From positions 310,001 to 374,000 of the forward strand of contig NZ_JAINWL010000001.1 in assembly GCF_021021475.1 (NCBI RefSeq): a stretch of 64,000 nucleotides of DNA. The letters are read 5' to 3'. Position numbers and translations under genes: made by a program. Numbering within the stretch: position 1 is the stretch's first letter; the number at the start of each line of letters is the position of its first letter. The stretch is from Citromicrobium bathyomarinum. GTDB lineage: Bacteria > Pseudomonadota > Alphaproteobacteria > Sphingomonadales > Sphingomonadaceae. This document shows positions 42,892 to 52,178 of this stretch, in pieces. The notes under the pieces were generated by a model, which saw only the letters and a list, made by a program, of their open reading frames with translations, was not told where the DNA came from and did no database searches.

Positions 42892-44187
42892 ATGGCCTGG
42901 GATTTCGAGACCGAGCCCGGATTCCAGCAGAAGCTGGACTGGATGGAAGGCTTCGTGCGCGAGAAGGTCCAGCCGCTCGGCCTGCTCGGCATTCATCCCT
43001 ATGACGTCAAAAATCCGCGCAGAAACGCGCTTGTTCGGCCTTTACAGGACGAGGTGAAGCGGCAGGGCCTGTGGGCCTGCCACCTTGGTCCTGAACTGGG
43101 CGGACAGGGCTACGGCCAGGTCAAGCTGGGCCTGATGAACGAGATTCTCGGCGGGGCCAGCTTCGCCCCGATCGTGTTCGGCTGCCAGGCACCCGACACC
43201 GGCAATGCAGAGATCATCGCCCATTACGGCACGCCCGAACAGAAAACGCGGTATCTGGAGCCGCTGCTGCAGAACGAGATCGTCTCCGCCTTCTCGATGA
43301 CCGAGCCGCAGGGCGGATCGGACCCGACCAGCTTCGTGACGAGTGCGGAATTCGACGGCGAATGCTGGGTCATCAACGGCGAAAAATGGTTCTCCACCAA
43401 CGGCAAGTGGGCCGATTTCCTGATCGTTATGGCGGTGACCGACCCCGACGCACCGCGCCACGAGCGGATGAGCATGTTCATCGTGCCGGTCGATACGCCC
43501 GGTGTCGAGATCCTGCGCAATGTCGGCGTCTACGGGCAGGAGAACGGCTCGGAGAGCTATATCCGCTACACCGACGTGCGCATCCCGGCGGACCATCTGC
43601 TGGGTGAGCGCGGGGGTGCCTTCGCCATCTCGCAGACCCGGCTGGGTGGCGGGCGCGTCCACCATGCGATGCGGACCGTGGGCAGCTGCAAGCGTCTGCT
43701 CGACGCGATGAGCCGCCGCGCGGTCAGCCGCAAGACGCGCACCGGCACCATCGCCGATTACCAGAGCGTGCAGATGCAGATTGCGGACAGCTATATCGAG
43801 CTGGAGCAGTTCAAGCTGTTCGTCCTGAAGACCGCGTGGATGATCGACAAGCACCAGGACTATCGCAAGGTCCGCAAGGACATCGCAGCGATCAAGGCGC
43901 TGATGCCCAAGGTCTATCACGACATCGCGCAGCGCTGCATCCACATCCACGGATCGCTCGGCGTGTCGAACGAGATGCCGTTCGTGGGCAACCTGATCGG
44001 GTCGATGGTGATGGGCATCGCCGACGGGCCGACCGAAGTTCACAAGGTGACCGTCGCGAAGCAGCACTTGCGCGCCTACCGCGACATCGAAGACCCGATG
44101 TTCCCCGACTATTCGCTGATCGAGCGGCGCGCGCGGGCCGAGCAGATGTACGATCCGATCGAGGAAATTACCGAGGCGGCGGAGTAG
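42892..44187 (+). CDS. Acyl-CoA dehydrogenase, ACAD10/11-like
   Basis: Acyl-CoA dehydrogenase of 431 residues, distinct from the two pairs in the window. Features are MAWDFETEPGFQQKLDWMEGFVREKVQPL, IVSAFSMTEPQGGSDPTSF, VINGEKWFSTNGKWADF, ENGSESYIRYTDVRIPADHLLG and the C-terminal IHIHGSLGVSNEMPFVG. It resembles eukaryotic ACAD10/11 dehydrogenase domains, which act on unusual or branched long-chain substrates. GGGAGAG upstream supports the start at 42892. It is the first gene of the catabolic cluster, four bases before an MFS transporter. Confidence 0.93.
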   Translation: MAWDFETEPGFQQKLDWMEGFVREKVQPLGLLGIHPYDVKNPRRNALVRPLQDEVKRQGLWACHLGPELGGQGYGQVKLGLMNEILGGASFAPIVFGCQAPDTGNAEIIAHYGTPEQKTRYLEPLLQNEIVSAFSMTEPQGGSDPTSFVTSAEFDGECWVINGEKWFSTNGKWADFLIVMAVTDPDAPRHERMSMFIVPVDTPGVEILRNVGVYGQENGSESYIRYTDVRIPADHLLGERGGAFAISQTRLGGGRVHHAMRTVGSCKRLLDAMSRRAVSRKTRTGTIADYQSVQMQIADSYIELEQFKLFVLKTAWMIDKHQDYRKVRKDIAAIKALMPKVYHDIAQRCIHIHGSLGVSNEMPFVGNLIGSMVMGIADGPTEVHKVTVAKQHLRAYRDIEDPMFPDYSLIERRARAEQMYDPIEEITEAAE

Positions 44188-44191
44188 CGCG

Positions 44192-45703
44192 ATGGCCACT
44201 ACCGCCCCCTCGCCAGATTTGGCCCCCGCCTCCGCCCCGCCGATCACGCGTGTCCACCGGCTCAGCTTCGGCTTCGGCGCGGTCGCCAACGGGGTGAAGA
44301 ACGCCGCGTTCTCGACCTACCTCCTGCTGTTCTACAACCAGGTTCTGGGCGTGCCCGCCGCGATCGTCTCGGGCGCGATCGCGCTCACGCTGCTGGTCGA
44401 TGCCTTTGCCGACCCGTTCATTGGCCGCTGGTCCGACATGACGCGTTCGCGCATCGGGCGGCGTCATCCCTTCATCTTCGGCTCCGCGCTGCCGACGGCG
44501 GCCTTCTTCGTGCTGTCGTGGTTCCCGCCAGCCGGCCTCAGCGACATGCAGATGGGGCTCTGGATCTTTGCGCTCGCCGCGCTCACCCGCATGTCGATCA
44601 GCGCGTTCGAGATTCCGACCAGCGCGATGGCGGCCGAGCTGACGGACAATTATTCGGAGCGCACCGGCCTGTTCGGCCTGCGCTATTTCTTCGGCTATCT
44701 CGGCACTTTCGGCTTCGCCGCATTCTCGCTCGCGGTGTTCTTCGTCGCCACGCCGGAGATTTCGCGCGGACAGCTGAACCCGGAGGGCTACGTCAAGTTC
44801 GCGTGGCTCGGCGGCGCGCTGATCTTCATCGCGATTTTGGTGTGCGGCTGGGGCACGCTCAGCCGTGTGCCCTACCTGCGCCAGCGCGACGAGCCGGGCG
44901 AAGGGGCCACCCCCGCCTCGCACTTCAAGGAGATGTGGCAGGCGTTCCGCAACCGCGGCTTCCTTGCGATCTTCGGCTTCGGAGTGTTCAAATATACCGC
45001 CATCGGGCTGTATGCCGCGACGACGGTCTATTTCAGCACCTACGTCTTCAAGCTGAAGGCGGACCAGCTGGCATTGCTGACCTTCGACAGCCTGATCGCC
45101 GCTGTGCTGGCCGCCCCCCTCGCCCCGCGCTTCTCGCGCTGGCTGGGCAAGCGCAATACCTCGATGTTGATGGCGATATTCGGCATCGCGCTGGGCATTT
45201 CGCCGCTGCTGCTGACGCTGCTCGACAGCTTCTTCCTGCCCGGCGACCCGCGCCTGCTGCCCACGCTGTTCACGATCGGCGCGGTCTATGGCGCGATGAT
45301 CGCGATCTCGCTGATCAACACCTCGTCCATGCTCGCTGACGTGGTGGAAGACCACGCTGTGCGCACCGGACAGCATACGGCGGGCGTGTTCTTCGCGGCA
45401 TCCAGCTTCATGCAGCAATGTTCGGCCGGGCTCGGGATCATGGTCGCAGGGATCGTGCTGGAACTGTCGGACTTCCCGGCCAAGGCCGATGTCTCGCAGA
45501 TCACCCCCGCGATGGAGGACAGCCTGATCGCCCACTACGTGCCCGCCTCGCTGGGCCTGTGGATCATCGGCGCGCTGTTCCTGCTCTTCTACCCCATCAC
45601 CGAAGAAACACACCGCGAGAACGTGGAACGGCTGAAAGCGCGCGAGGCACAGGCGCGCGAACAGCAGATCCGCGACGGCTCCTTCGGCTCCCCGGCAAGA
45701 TAG
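44192..45703 (+). CDS. MFS transporter, GPH/MelB-like (1)
   Basis: Twelve-span transporter of 503 residues in the glycoside-pentoside-hexuronide (MelB) branch of the major facilitator superfamily. Diagnostic parts are DAFADPFIGRWSDMTRSRIGRRHPFIFGSALP between spans 2 and 3, and LLFYNQVLGVPA. Although the branch is named for sugars, sphingomonad members sit in lipid and steroid clusters. It starts four bases after the acyl-CoA dehydrogenase and is followed 13 bases later by a second, similar transporter. Uptake of an acyl or terpenoid substrate is inferred from its neighbours. Confidence 0.92.
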   Translation: MATTAPSPDLAPASAPPITRVHRLSFGFGAVANGVKNAAFSTYLLLFYNQVLGVPAAIVSGAIALTLLVDAFADPFIGRWSDMTRSRIGRRHPFIFGSALPTAAFFVLSWFPPAGLSDMQMGLWIFALAALTRMSISAFEIPTSAMAAELTDNYSERTGLFGLRYFFGYLGTFGFAAFSLAVFFVATPEISRGQLNPEGYVKFAWLGGALIFIAILVCGWGTLSRVPYLRQRDEPGEGATPASHFKEMWQAFRNRGFLAIFGFGVFKYTAIGLYAATTVYFSTYVFKLKADQLALLTFDSLIAAVLAAPLAPRFSRWLGKRNTSMLMAIFGIALGISPLLLTLLDSFFLPGDPRLLPTLFTIGAVYGAMIAISLINTSSMLADVVEDHAVRTGQHTAGVFFAASSFMQQCSAGLGIMVAGIVLELSDFPAKADVSQITPAMEDSLIAHYVPASLGLWIIGALFLLFYPITEETHRENVERLKAREAQAREQQIRDGSFGSPAR

Positions 45704-45716
45704 GAAGGATTACGCC

Positions 45717-47192
45717 ATGGTAACCGACCCTACCGCACCGAAGCTCGGCTTCTTCACCAGGCTGCTCTACGGCACCGGCTCGATCGGCTACGGCGTCAAG
45801 GACGTCGCTTTCCGATCTTTCCTGCTGCTCTATTACAACCAGGTCGTGGGGGTGCGGGCAGAGCTCGTCTCCTTCGCGATCCTGGTGGCGCTGGTGGTCG
45901 ATGCGATCTCCGACCCGATCGTGGGCCAGTGGTCGGATTCGCTCCGCACCCGGCTGGGTCGGCGGCATCCGCTGATGTTCGCCTCCGCCCTGCCCGCGTC
46001 TGCCAGCCTGCTGCTGCTGTTCTTCCCGCCTTCGGGCATGAGCGACGGCCAGATCTTCTGGTACATCCTGGTGGTCGGGTGCTGCGTGCGGACCTTCATC
46101 ACCTTCTACGAAATCCCCAGCTCCGCCCTCGCGCCCGAGCTGACCAGCAATTACGACGAGCGGACCTCGATCGCGAGCTACCGCTATTTCTTCGCCTATC
46201 TCGGCGGCGTGGGTATGGCCTTCCTGACCCTGCTGGTGTTCCTTGCGCCGACCGAGGAATATCCGGTCGGCCAGCTGAACCCCGCCGGGTACGAGACCTT
46301 CGCGATCGTCGGTGCCGCGCTGATGCTGGGCGCGATCCTGCTGTCGAGCTTCGGCACGCTGCACCGGGTCAAGTATTTCAAGATGCCGCCTGCGCCCGAG
46401 AAGATCGGCGCGGTGAAGACGCTGGGCCAGATGGGGCGGACCTTCTCGAACAAGGGCTTCCTCGCGATCCTCTCCTTCGGGGTGCTCAAATACACCTCGG
46501 TCGGGATGACATCGGCACTGAACATCTATTTCGGCACCTATTTCTGGGGCTTCAATTCTGCCCAGCTGGCGGTGCTGACGGTGGACGCACTGGCGGGCGC
46601 GTTCCTCGCGCTGTTCTTCGCCCCGCTGGTGTCGAAGCGGCTGGGCAAGCGCAATGCCGCCTTCGTGCTCGCGATCGTCGCGGTGATGTTCGCCAGCGCG
46701 CCTTACCTGCTGCGCTTTGCCGGAGTGATGCCCGAAAACGGCGATCCCGGCCTTGTCGCCGCCGTCTTCGCATTCTCGATGCTGTTCCAGCTATGCGGCG
46801 TTTCCTCCGCCGTGCTGACGCATGCGATGATCGGCGACATCGTGGAAGAGAGCCAGCTGCGCACGGGCCGCCGGTCCGAAGGGCTGTTTTACGCGGCCAA
46901 TACGCTGATGCAGAAATCGACCTCGGGCCTAGGCGTCTTCGCCGCCGGGATGCTGGTTGCGCTGGTGGGCATCGTCCCCGGTTCGGACCCGCGTACGATC
47001 GACCCCGAAATTCCTCGGATGCTGGCGCTGGTCTATGTGCCCACGCTGATCGTCCTTTACATCGGCGGGGCTGGCTTCCTGTTCGCCTACCGGATCGACC
47101 GCGCGAGCCACGAAGCGAACGTGGAAGAGCTTGCCCGGCGAGACCGTGCGAGCGCCGTCAACGCGGACGAGGTTCCCGAACCGGCGGAATAG
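45717..47192 (+). CDS. MFS transporter, GPH/MelB-like (2)
   Basis: Second twelve-span transporter, 491 residues, paralogous to the preceding one. Shared features are LLLYYNQVVGVRAEL, DAISDPIVGQWSDSLRTRLGRRHPLMF and the C-terminal repeat GRRSEGLFYAANTLMQKSTSG. A GGAAGGA site precedes the ATG at 45717. Two tandem GPH-type transporters in one operon could serve related substrates, or import and export. Followed 48 bases later by the dehydrogenase pair. Confidence 0.92.
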   Translation: MVTDPTAPKLGFFTRLLYGTGSIGYGVKDVAFRSFLLLYYNQVVGVRAELVSFAILVALVVDAISDPIVGQWSDSLRTRLGRRHPLMFASALPASASLLLLFFPPSGMSDGQIFWYILVVGCCVRTFITFYEIPSSALAPELTSNYDERTSIASYRYFFAYLGGVGMAFLTLLVFLAPTEEYPVGQLNPAGYETFAIVGAALMLGAILLSSFGTLHRVKYFKMPPAPEKIGAVKTLGQMGRTFSNKGFLAILSFGVLKYTSVGMTSALNIYFGTYFWGFNSAQLAVLTVDALAGAFLALFFAPLVSKRLGKRNAAFVLAIVAVMFASAPYLLRFAGVMPENGDPGLVAAVFAFSMLFQLCGVSSAVLTHAMIGDIVEESQLRTGRRSEGLFYAANTLMQKSTSGLGVFAAGMLVALVGIVPGSDPRTIDPEIPRMLALVYVPTLIVLYIGGAGFLFAYRIDRASHEANVEELARRDRASAVNADEVPEPAE

Positions 47193-47240
47193 CCGCCCTC
47201 GCCACTCTCTTCCAAACCATAGACCGACCAAGGAGCAAAC

Positions 47241-48449
47241 ATGGCTACCCAGCTTGAACCCGAGGCGCGCGACAGCGTCGACGTCTTCCGCGAGGAAGTG
47301 CGACAGTTCATTGCCGAAAATTTCCCCGCCGAGTTGAAGGGCAAAGGCCTCTCCATGGGCGGGGTCGAAGGCGCGACGAAGGAAACCCCGGCGCAGAAGG
47401 CCTGGCGCGAAGCGATGGGCCAGCGCGGCTGGGGCACGCCCACTTGGCCCAAAGAATACGGCGGCGGCGGGCTGAACCGCAAACAGGCGGCGATCCTCAA
47501 CGAGGAGCTGGCGCGCGCAGGTGCCTACAACCCCATCGGCGGCATGGGCGTGATGATGTTCGGCCCCACCCTGCTCGAATATGGCAGCGAGGCGCAGAAG
47601 CAGGAGCATATCCCGCCGATCTGCCGCGGCGAAATCCGCTGGTGCCAGGGCTATTCCGAACCCAACGCCGGCTCCGACCTCGCCAACTTGCAGACCATGG
47701 CGGAGGACAAGGGCGACCACTACCTCGTCAACGGACAGAAGACCTGGACCAGCGGCGGTCAGTGGGCGGACAAGTGCTTCGCCATCGTGCGCACCGATCG
47801 CAGCGACAAGCACAAGGGCATCTCCTTCCTGCTGATCGACATGGATTCGCCCGGCGTCGAAGTGCGCCCGATCACCATGATCAGCGGCACCAGCCCGTTC
47901 TGCGAAACCTTCTTCACCGATGTGAAGGTGCCCAAGGAAAACCTCGTCGGCGAGGAAGGCCAGGGCTGGACCATCGGCAAGCGGCTACTGCAGCACGAGC
48001 GCACCAATCTGTCGGGCGCGGCACCCGGCGGACGCTCGGGAGCGAGCCTTGCCGACATCGCGAAGAAATACGGTCGGACCAACACAGACGGCACGCTGGC
48101 CGACCCCGTGCTGCGCGACCGGATCGCCGATTTCGAAATCCGCTGGACCAGCTTCCTCCACACCGCGCGCCGCGCGGTCGAGGAAAGCAAGGCGGCTGGC
48201 GGCGTCTCCGAAATCAGCTCCGCGCTCAAGAAACTCGGCACCAAGCTGGGGCAGGAACGCGCCGAGCTGACGATCGAGATCATGGGCCTGCAGGGTCTGG
48301 GCTGGGAAGGCGACAACTTCAGCCCGGTCGAACTGCAGGGCGTGCGCGCGTGGCTCTACGGCAAGGCCACCACGATCTACGGCGGTTCAACCGAAATCCA
48401 GAACAACGTCATCGCCAAGCGCGTGCTCGGCATGCTCGATCATCAGTAA
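47241..48449 (+). CDS. Acyl-CoA dehydrogenase, large subunit type (paralogue)
   Basis: Acyl-CoA dehydrogenase of 402 residues, very similar along its whole length to the protein at 23885-25096 (shared runs include RGWGTPTWPKEYGGGGL, IRWCQGYSEPNAGSDLANLQ and VNGQKTWTSGGQWADKCF). The C-terminus has TTIYGGSTEIQNNVIAKRVLGML, the FAD-contact segment. AAGGAGCAAAC precedes the ATG. It is followed 32 bases later by the small-subunit-type dehydrogenase; the two are likely subunits of one enzyme in the manner of alpha2beta2 dehydrogenases known from actinobacterial steroid side-chain degradation. Confidence 0.94.
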   Translation: MATQLEPEARDSVDVFREEVRQFIAENFPAELKGKGLSMGGVEGATKETPAQKAWREAMGQRGWGTPTWPKEYGGGGLNRKQAAILNEELARAGAYNPIGGMGVMMFGPTLLEYGSEAQKQEHIPPICRGEIRWCQGYSEPNAGSDLANLQTMAEDKGDHYLVNGQKTWTSGGQWADKCFAIVRTDRSDKHKGISFLLIDMDSPGVEVRPITMISGTSPFCETFFTDVKVPKENLVGEEGQGWTIGKRLLQHERTNLSGAAPGGRSGASLADIAKKYGRTNTDGTLADPVLRDRIADFEIRWTSFLHTARRAVEESKAAGGVSEISSALKKLGTKLGQERAELTIEIMGLQGLGWEGDNFSPVELQGVRAWLYGKATTIYGGSTEIQNNVIAKRVLGMLDHQ

Positions 48450-48481
48450 GATACTCGCTGCAAGATACGGAAAACAAAGAC

Positions 48482-49552
48482 ATGGCAGTTCTCAACGAAG
48501 AGCAGGAAATGCTGCGCGACATGGCGCGCGAATGGGCGACCAACGAAAGCCCGGTGACCGAATTCCGCAAGGTGCGCGCGAGCGGTGAGCCCGAAGCGTT
48601 CGACCGTACGGCCTACGCCACGATGGCCGAAATGGGCTGGGCCGGGATCATCATTCCCGAAGAGCACGGCGGTTCGGATTTCGGCTTCATGTCGGTCGGC
48701 CTCGTGGTCGAGGAACTGGGCAAGACGCTGACCGCCAGCCCGCTGATCGCCACCACGCTCGCCGCGAGCGCGATCATCCTTGGCGGGAGCGAGGAGCAGA
48801 AGGCGAAGTGGTTGCCGAAACTCGCCAGCGGTGAAGCCATCGCCACGCTTGCGATCGATGAAGGCCCCCATCACGCGCCTGAAGAGATCGAGGCCAGCGT
48901 CTCGGGCGGCAAGCTGACCGGGACCAAGGCCTTCGTCGCCGAAGCGCACGGGGCGGACCTGTTCGTGGTCGCCGCGAAGGACGGGCTCTACCTCGTCGAA
49001 AAGGGCGACGGCGTCACCCTGACCACCCGCCGCCTGACCGACCAGCGCAGCCATGCCGATATCGCTTTCGACGGCGCTGCGGCAGACAAGCTCGTCAATG
49101 GCGGCGACGACCTGCTCGACAAGGTGCTGGACCGTGCGCGCGTGCTGACCGCGGCCGAAATGCTCGGCATGGCGCAGATCGTGTTCGACACGACGCTCGC
49201 CTATCTCAAACAGCGCGTGCAGTTCAATCAGGTGCTCAGCTCGTTCCAGGCGCTCCAGCACCGCATGGCGGACCTGTTCGCCGATCTGGCGCAGATGCGC
49301 TCCGCGGTCGAGGCAGGCCTGCAGGCGATCGACAGCGGCGCCGGTGTCTCGCGTGCGGCGATCGTTGCCAAGGCGGAGGCGAACCGCGTGATGCACACGA
49401 TCAGTAACGAGGGCATCCAGCTGCACGGCGGGATCGGGATGACCGACGAATACGACATCGGCCTGTATCTCAAGCGTGCGCGCGTGCTGGAGGCTGCGTG
49501 GGGCACGCGCAGCTACCTCAAGAACCGCTTCGCAACGCTGGGCGGCTACTGA
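48482..49552 (+). CDS. Acyl-CoA dehydrogenase, small subunit type (paralogue)
   Basis: Acyl-CoA dehydrogenase of 356 residues, a close paralogue of the protein at 22806-23870: both begin MAVLN(D/E)EQEMLRDMAREW and share GIIIPEEHGGSDFG, LDRARVLTAAEMLGM, LKQRVQFNQVLSSFQALQHRMAD and LHGGIGMTDEY. It likely partners the larger dehydrogenase upstream. Its own catalytic base is not obvious by eye, consistent with a structural or FAD-sharing role, but this needs an alignment. An MFS gene starts just after its stop. Confidence 0.93.
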   Translation: MAVLNEEQEMLRDMAREWATNESPVTEFRKVRASGEPEAFDRTAYATMAEMGWAGIIIPEEHGGSDFGFMSVGLVVEELGKTLTASPLIATTLAASAIILGGSEEQKAKWLPKLASGEAIATLAIDEGPHHAPEEIEASVSGGKLTGTKAFVAEAHGADLFVVAAKDGLYLVEKGDGVTLTTRRLTDQRSHADIAFDGAAADKLVNGGDDLLDKVLDRARVLTAAEMLGMAQIVFDTTLAYLKQRVQFNQVLSSFQALQHRMADLFADLAQMRSAVEAGLQAIDSGAGVSRAAIVAKAEANRVMHTISNEGIQLHGGIGMTDEYDIGLYLKRARVLEAAWGTRSYLKNRFATLGGY

Positions 49553-49556
49553 CGCC

Positions 49557-50870
49557 TTGGATCCGCTGGAGGATCCCGAAGGACTGGACGAGACGGCCGG
49601 CGCGCAGCGACGCGCGCTGGCCGAACACGCGCGCTTCGTCGATGAAAACCTGAAGCGCAACTATACCGCCAATTTCATTCACGGCGTGCTGGGCATGACC
49701 GGCTTCCGCCTGATCTACGCGCCCACGATCATCCCCGCCTACCTGCTGCTGCTGACCGGCAGCACCGCCGCCGTCGGGCTAGGCACCGCGCTGCTGCAGC
49801 TCGGCGCGACGATCAGCCCGATCGCCAGCGGATCGCGGATCGAGCATCGCAGCCACATCCTGCCCTACGCGATCGGCGTCGGCTCGATGATGCGCCTGAT
49901 GATCCTCGGGCTGGCGCTGACCGGCTATTTCCTCACCGGCAATATCCTGCTGGTCGCGACCTTCGCCTGCTTCGTGCTGCTGGGCTTCTTCACCGGCGCG
50001 CAGCGGGTCGCGTTCCAGATGCTGATGAGCAAGCTGATCCCGATCCGCAAACGCGGGCGGCTACAGGGCTATCGCAATTTCGCAGGCGGACTGATCGCCG
50101 CGGTGCTCGCATGGGCGGCGGGCAATTACCTGATCGCGGACAAATGGCTGGGCAATGGCTACGCCACCACCTTCCTGTTCGCCTTCCTGCTGACCAGCGC
50201 GGGGCTGGTGGTGCTCAAGACCATGATCCGCGAGCCTGCCGCGCCCGTCAGCCGCCCGCAAATGCCGATGATGCAGCGCATCCGCCAGTTTCCCGAGCTG
50301 TTGCAGGATCGCGATTTCGCGTGGTTCCTGGCGGTCCAGTGCTTCTCCACGATGGCCCGCGTGGGCGCTCCGTTCTGGACGATCTATGCAGGCTCACAGC
50401 TCGGCCTCGACGGCGCGCTGATCGGTGGCCTCAGCTTCGTGTTCCTCGGCTCGGACACGCTTTCCAACGTGCTCTGGGGCCCGCTGGGCGACCGCTTCGG
50501 CTTCAAGATCATCTACGTGCTGGCGCTGTGCAGCTCGGTCGCGGGGGTCACGCTGCTGATTTTTGGGAGCACTGCCGTGCCGATTTATGCCGCCTTCGTG
50601 CTGCTGGGCGTCGGCGGATCGGGCTGGATGCTCGCCTCGACCACGATGGTGCTCGAATTCGGGGAGCCGCAGGACACGCCGATGCGGCTCGCCTTCGTGA
50701 CCACGCTGGAGGGCGCGATCGCGGCGAGCGGTCCGGTGATTGCAGGCCTGCTGGTGGCGGTAAGCGGGTTCCAGCCGCTGTTCTTCATCGTGCTTGCGGC
50801 ACAGATTGCGGCGCTGGGGCTGCTGATCGTAAAGGTGCGCGAGCCGCGTAACCGGGTGGCGGCAGTCTAG
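49557..50870 (+). CDS. MFS transporter (3)
   Basis: Twelve-span transporter of about 437 residues from a different MFS branch than the two GPH-type ones. Visible segments include AVGLGTALLQLGATISPIASG, GFFTGAQRVAFQMLMSKLIPIRKRGRLQGYRNFAGG (the cytoplasmic loop), and DTLSNVLWGPLGDRFGFKIIYVL. The start is uncertain. A TTG at 49557, five bases after the dehydrogenase stop, gives a charged N-terminal tail (DPLEDPEGLDETAG). No good ribosome-binding site is present, so coupling to the upstream gene is likely. It closes the plus-strand operon that begins at 42892. Confidence 0.86.
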   Translation: MDPLEDPEGLDETAGAQRRALAEHARFVDENLKRNYTANFIHGVLGMTGFRLIYAPTIIPAYLLLLTGSTAAVGLGTALLQLGATISPIASGSRIEHRSHILPYAIGVGSMMRLMILGLALTGYFLTGNILLVATFACFVLLGFFTGAQRVAFQMLMSKLIPIRKRGRLQGYRNFAGGLIAAVLAWAAGNYLIADKWLGNGYATTFLFAFLLTSAGLVVLKTMIREPAAPVSRPQMPMMQRIRQFPELLQDRDFAWFLAVQCFSTMARVGAPFWTIYAGSQLGLDGALIGGLSFVFLGSDTLSNVLWGPLGDRFGFKIIYVLALCSSVAGVTLLIFGSTAVPIYAAFVLLGVGGSGWMLASTTMVLEFGEPQDTPMRLAFVTTLEGAIAASGPVIAGLLVAVSGFQPLFFIVLAAQIAALGLLIVKVREPRNRVAAV

Positions 50871-50881
50871 CGAACGGGCCG

Positions 50882-52114
50882 CTAGCTGCGGTCCGCCAGC
50901 ATCCCTTCGCTCAGCACCGAGAGATAGGTTTCGACCGCCTCTTCCTGATCGTCGAACCGGGCCGCCCAGCGCCGCGCCTCATAGGCACCGTTGAGCGTGG
51001 ACATGATGATCTGGCTGGCAACCAGCGGGTCGATCGCCCGCACCGACCCGTCGGCGAACCCGTCGATCAGGAAGCCGGCAAAGCGCCGAGCAAGGCGATT
51101 GGAGCGCATCACGACGTCCACCTTGGTCTCGCTGTCGAGCGCCTGCAGCGCGGTGGTGCGCAGCAGCGGCATGGAATCGAAGAACTGCAATTGCAGCAGC
51201 TCGTTCAGGATACTCGACAGGCGCGTCCAGTACGATCCTTCGAGATCGTACCCCGCCATCTGCACCTTCGACAGGCGATCATAGCTGCGCTGGAAGCACT
51301 TCAGCACCAGATCGTCCTTCGCGTCGTGGTGGTGGTAGAAGCTGCCCTTGGTCACGTTGAGCGCTTCGGCAATCCGGTTTACCGACGCCCCGCGATAGCC
51401 GCGTTCGTTGATCATCACCGTCGCCGCGCGCAGGAACTCGTCGTTCTGCTGCAGCGGGCGATCCTCGCGAACGCGCCAGCCGTCATCTTCGAGGGCCACC
51501 GGGTTCCACTCGCCACGCTGCGCGGGGATGCCGAAACACAGGATATCGACGATCTTGGTCTCGACCCGCGGGAAATCGAGCACCGAATAGCGCCGCGACC
51601 ACACCGGCCACCACAGCATCGCTTCGATCAGGATGTGCGCGCGGGCAGAGAAGAGCGCGCGCTGCTTCTCATCCGCAGGCTCGCCGAAGAAGGCGCGCAC
51701 GTCGTTGACCACCTCGCGGTAGGCGAACAGCAGTTCGTCCTGCTGCTCCTGATCCAGCGAGCGGATTTCGGACAGCGCAGCCATCAGCCCCTGCTCGCCC
51801 CGCCGAATGCGGTCGCGCAGCGCGACGTGCAGCTGGACGAACCTGGCGATACGTTTTTCGAGCGTATCTTCGGCCAGCGCCTCCTCCGCCATTGCCTTCA
51901 GCAGCGCGATGGTTTCGGCATAGACCGAGACGATCAGCTGGTCCTTGCGCGGGAAATAATAGGTGACGCTGGTCGCGTTCAGGCCGATCGCGCGCGCCAC
52001 CTTGGTGAGCGTAGTCGCCTGAACGCCGGTTTCGTTGATCAGCACCGATGCGGCGCGCACGATGGCGGTGCGTTTTTCGCCGAACTTCTTCGTGACGTCA
52101 GGCTTCTTCGCCAT
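50882..52114 (-). CDS. Tandem double TetR-family regulator
   Basis: Protein of 410 residues, about twice a normal TetR protein. The first helix-turn-helix is near 15-60 (RAASVLINETGVQATTLTKVARAIGLNATSVTYYFPRKDQL). The second is near 225-270 (RAATVMINERGYRGASVNRIAEALNVTKGSFYHHHDAKDDL). Each is followed by its own helical ligand/dimerisation region, the first with FVQLHVALRDRIRRGEQGLM and the second with SILNELLQLQFFDSMPLL. The polypeptide could act as an intramolecular dimer. It sits between the plus-strand transport/dehydrogenase operon and the minus-strand synthetase/thiolase genes, and is a natural candidate repressor of the cluster, responding to an acyl-CoA. Confidence 0.92.
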   Translation of the reverse strand: MAKKPDVTKKFGEKRTAIVRAASVLINETGVQATTLTKVARAIGLNATSVTYYFPRKDQLIVSVYAETIALLKAMAEEALAEDTLEKRIARFVQLHVALRDRIRRGEQGLMAALSEIRSLDQEQQDELLFAYREVVNDVRAFFGEPADEKQRALFSARAHILIEAMLWWPVWSRRYSVLDFPRVETKIVDILCFGIPAQRGEWNPVALEDDGWRVREDRPLQQNDEFLRAATVMINERGYRGASVNRIAEALNVTKGSFYHHHDAKDDLVLKCFQRSYDRLSKVQMAGYDLEGSYWTRLSSILNELLQLQFFDSMPLLRTTALQALDSETKVDVVMRSNRLARRFAGFLIDGFADGSVRAIDPLVASQIIMSTLNGAYEARRWAARFDDQEEAVETYLSVLSEGMLADRS

Positions 52115-52178
52115 CCGCTTCCCCCAGCATCCGTACCCGTCCCCTGTAACCCACGTTCGAAGCGCGCGGGTACAGGGT

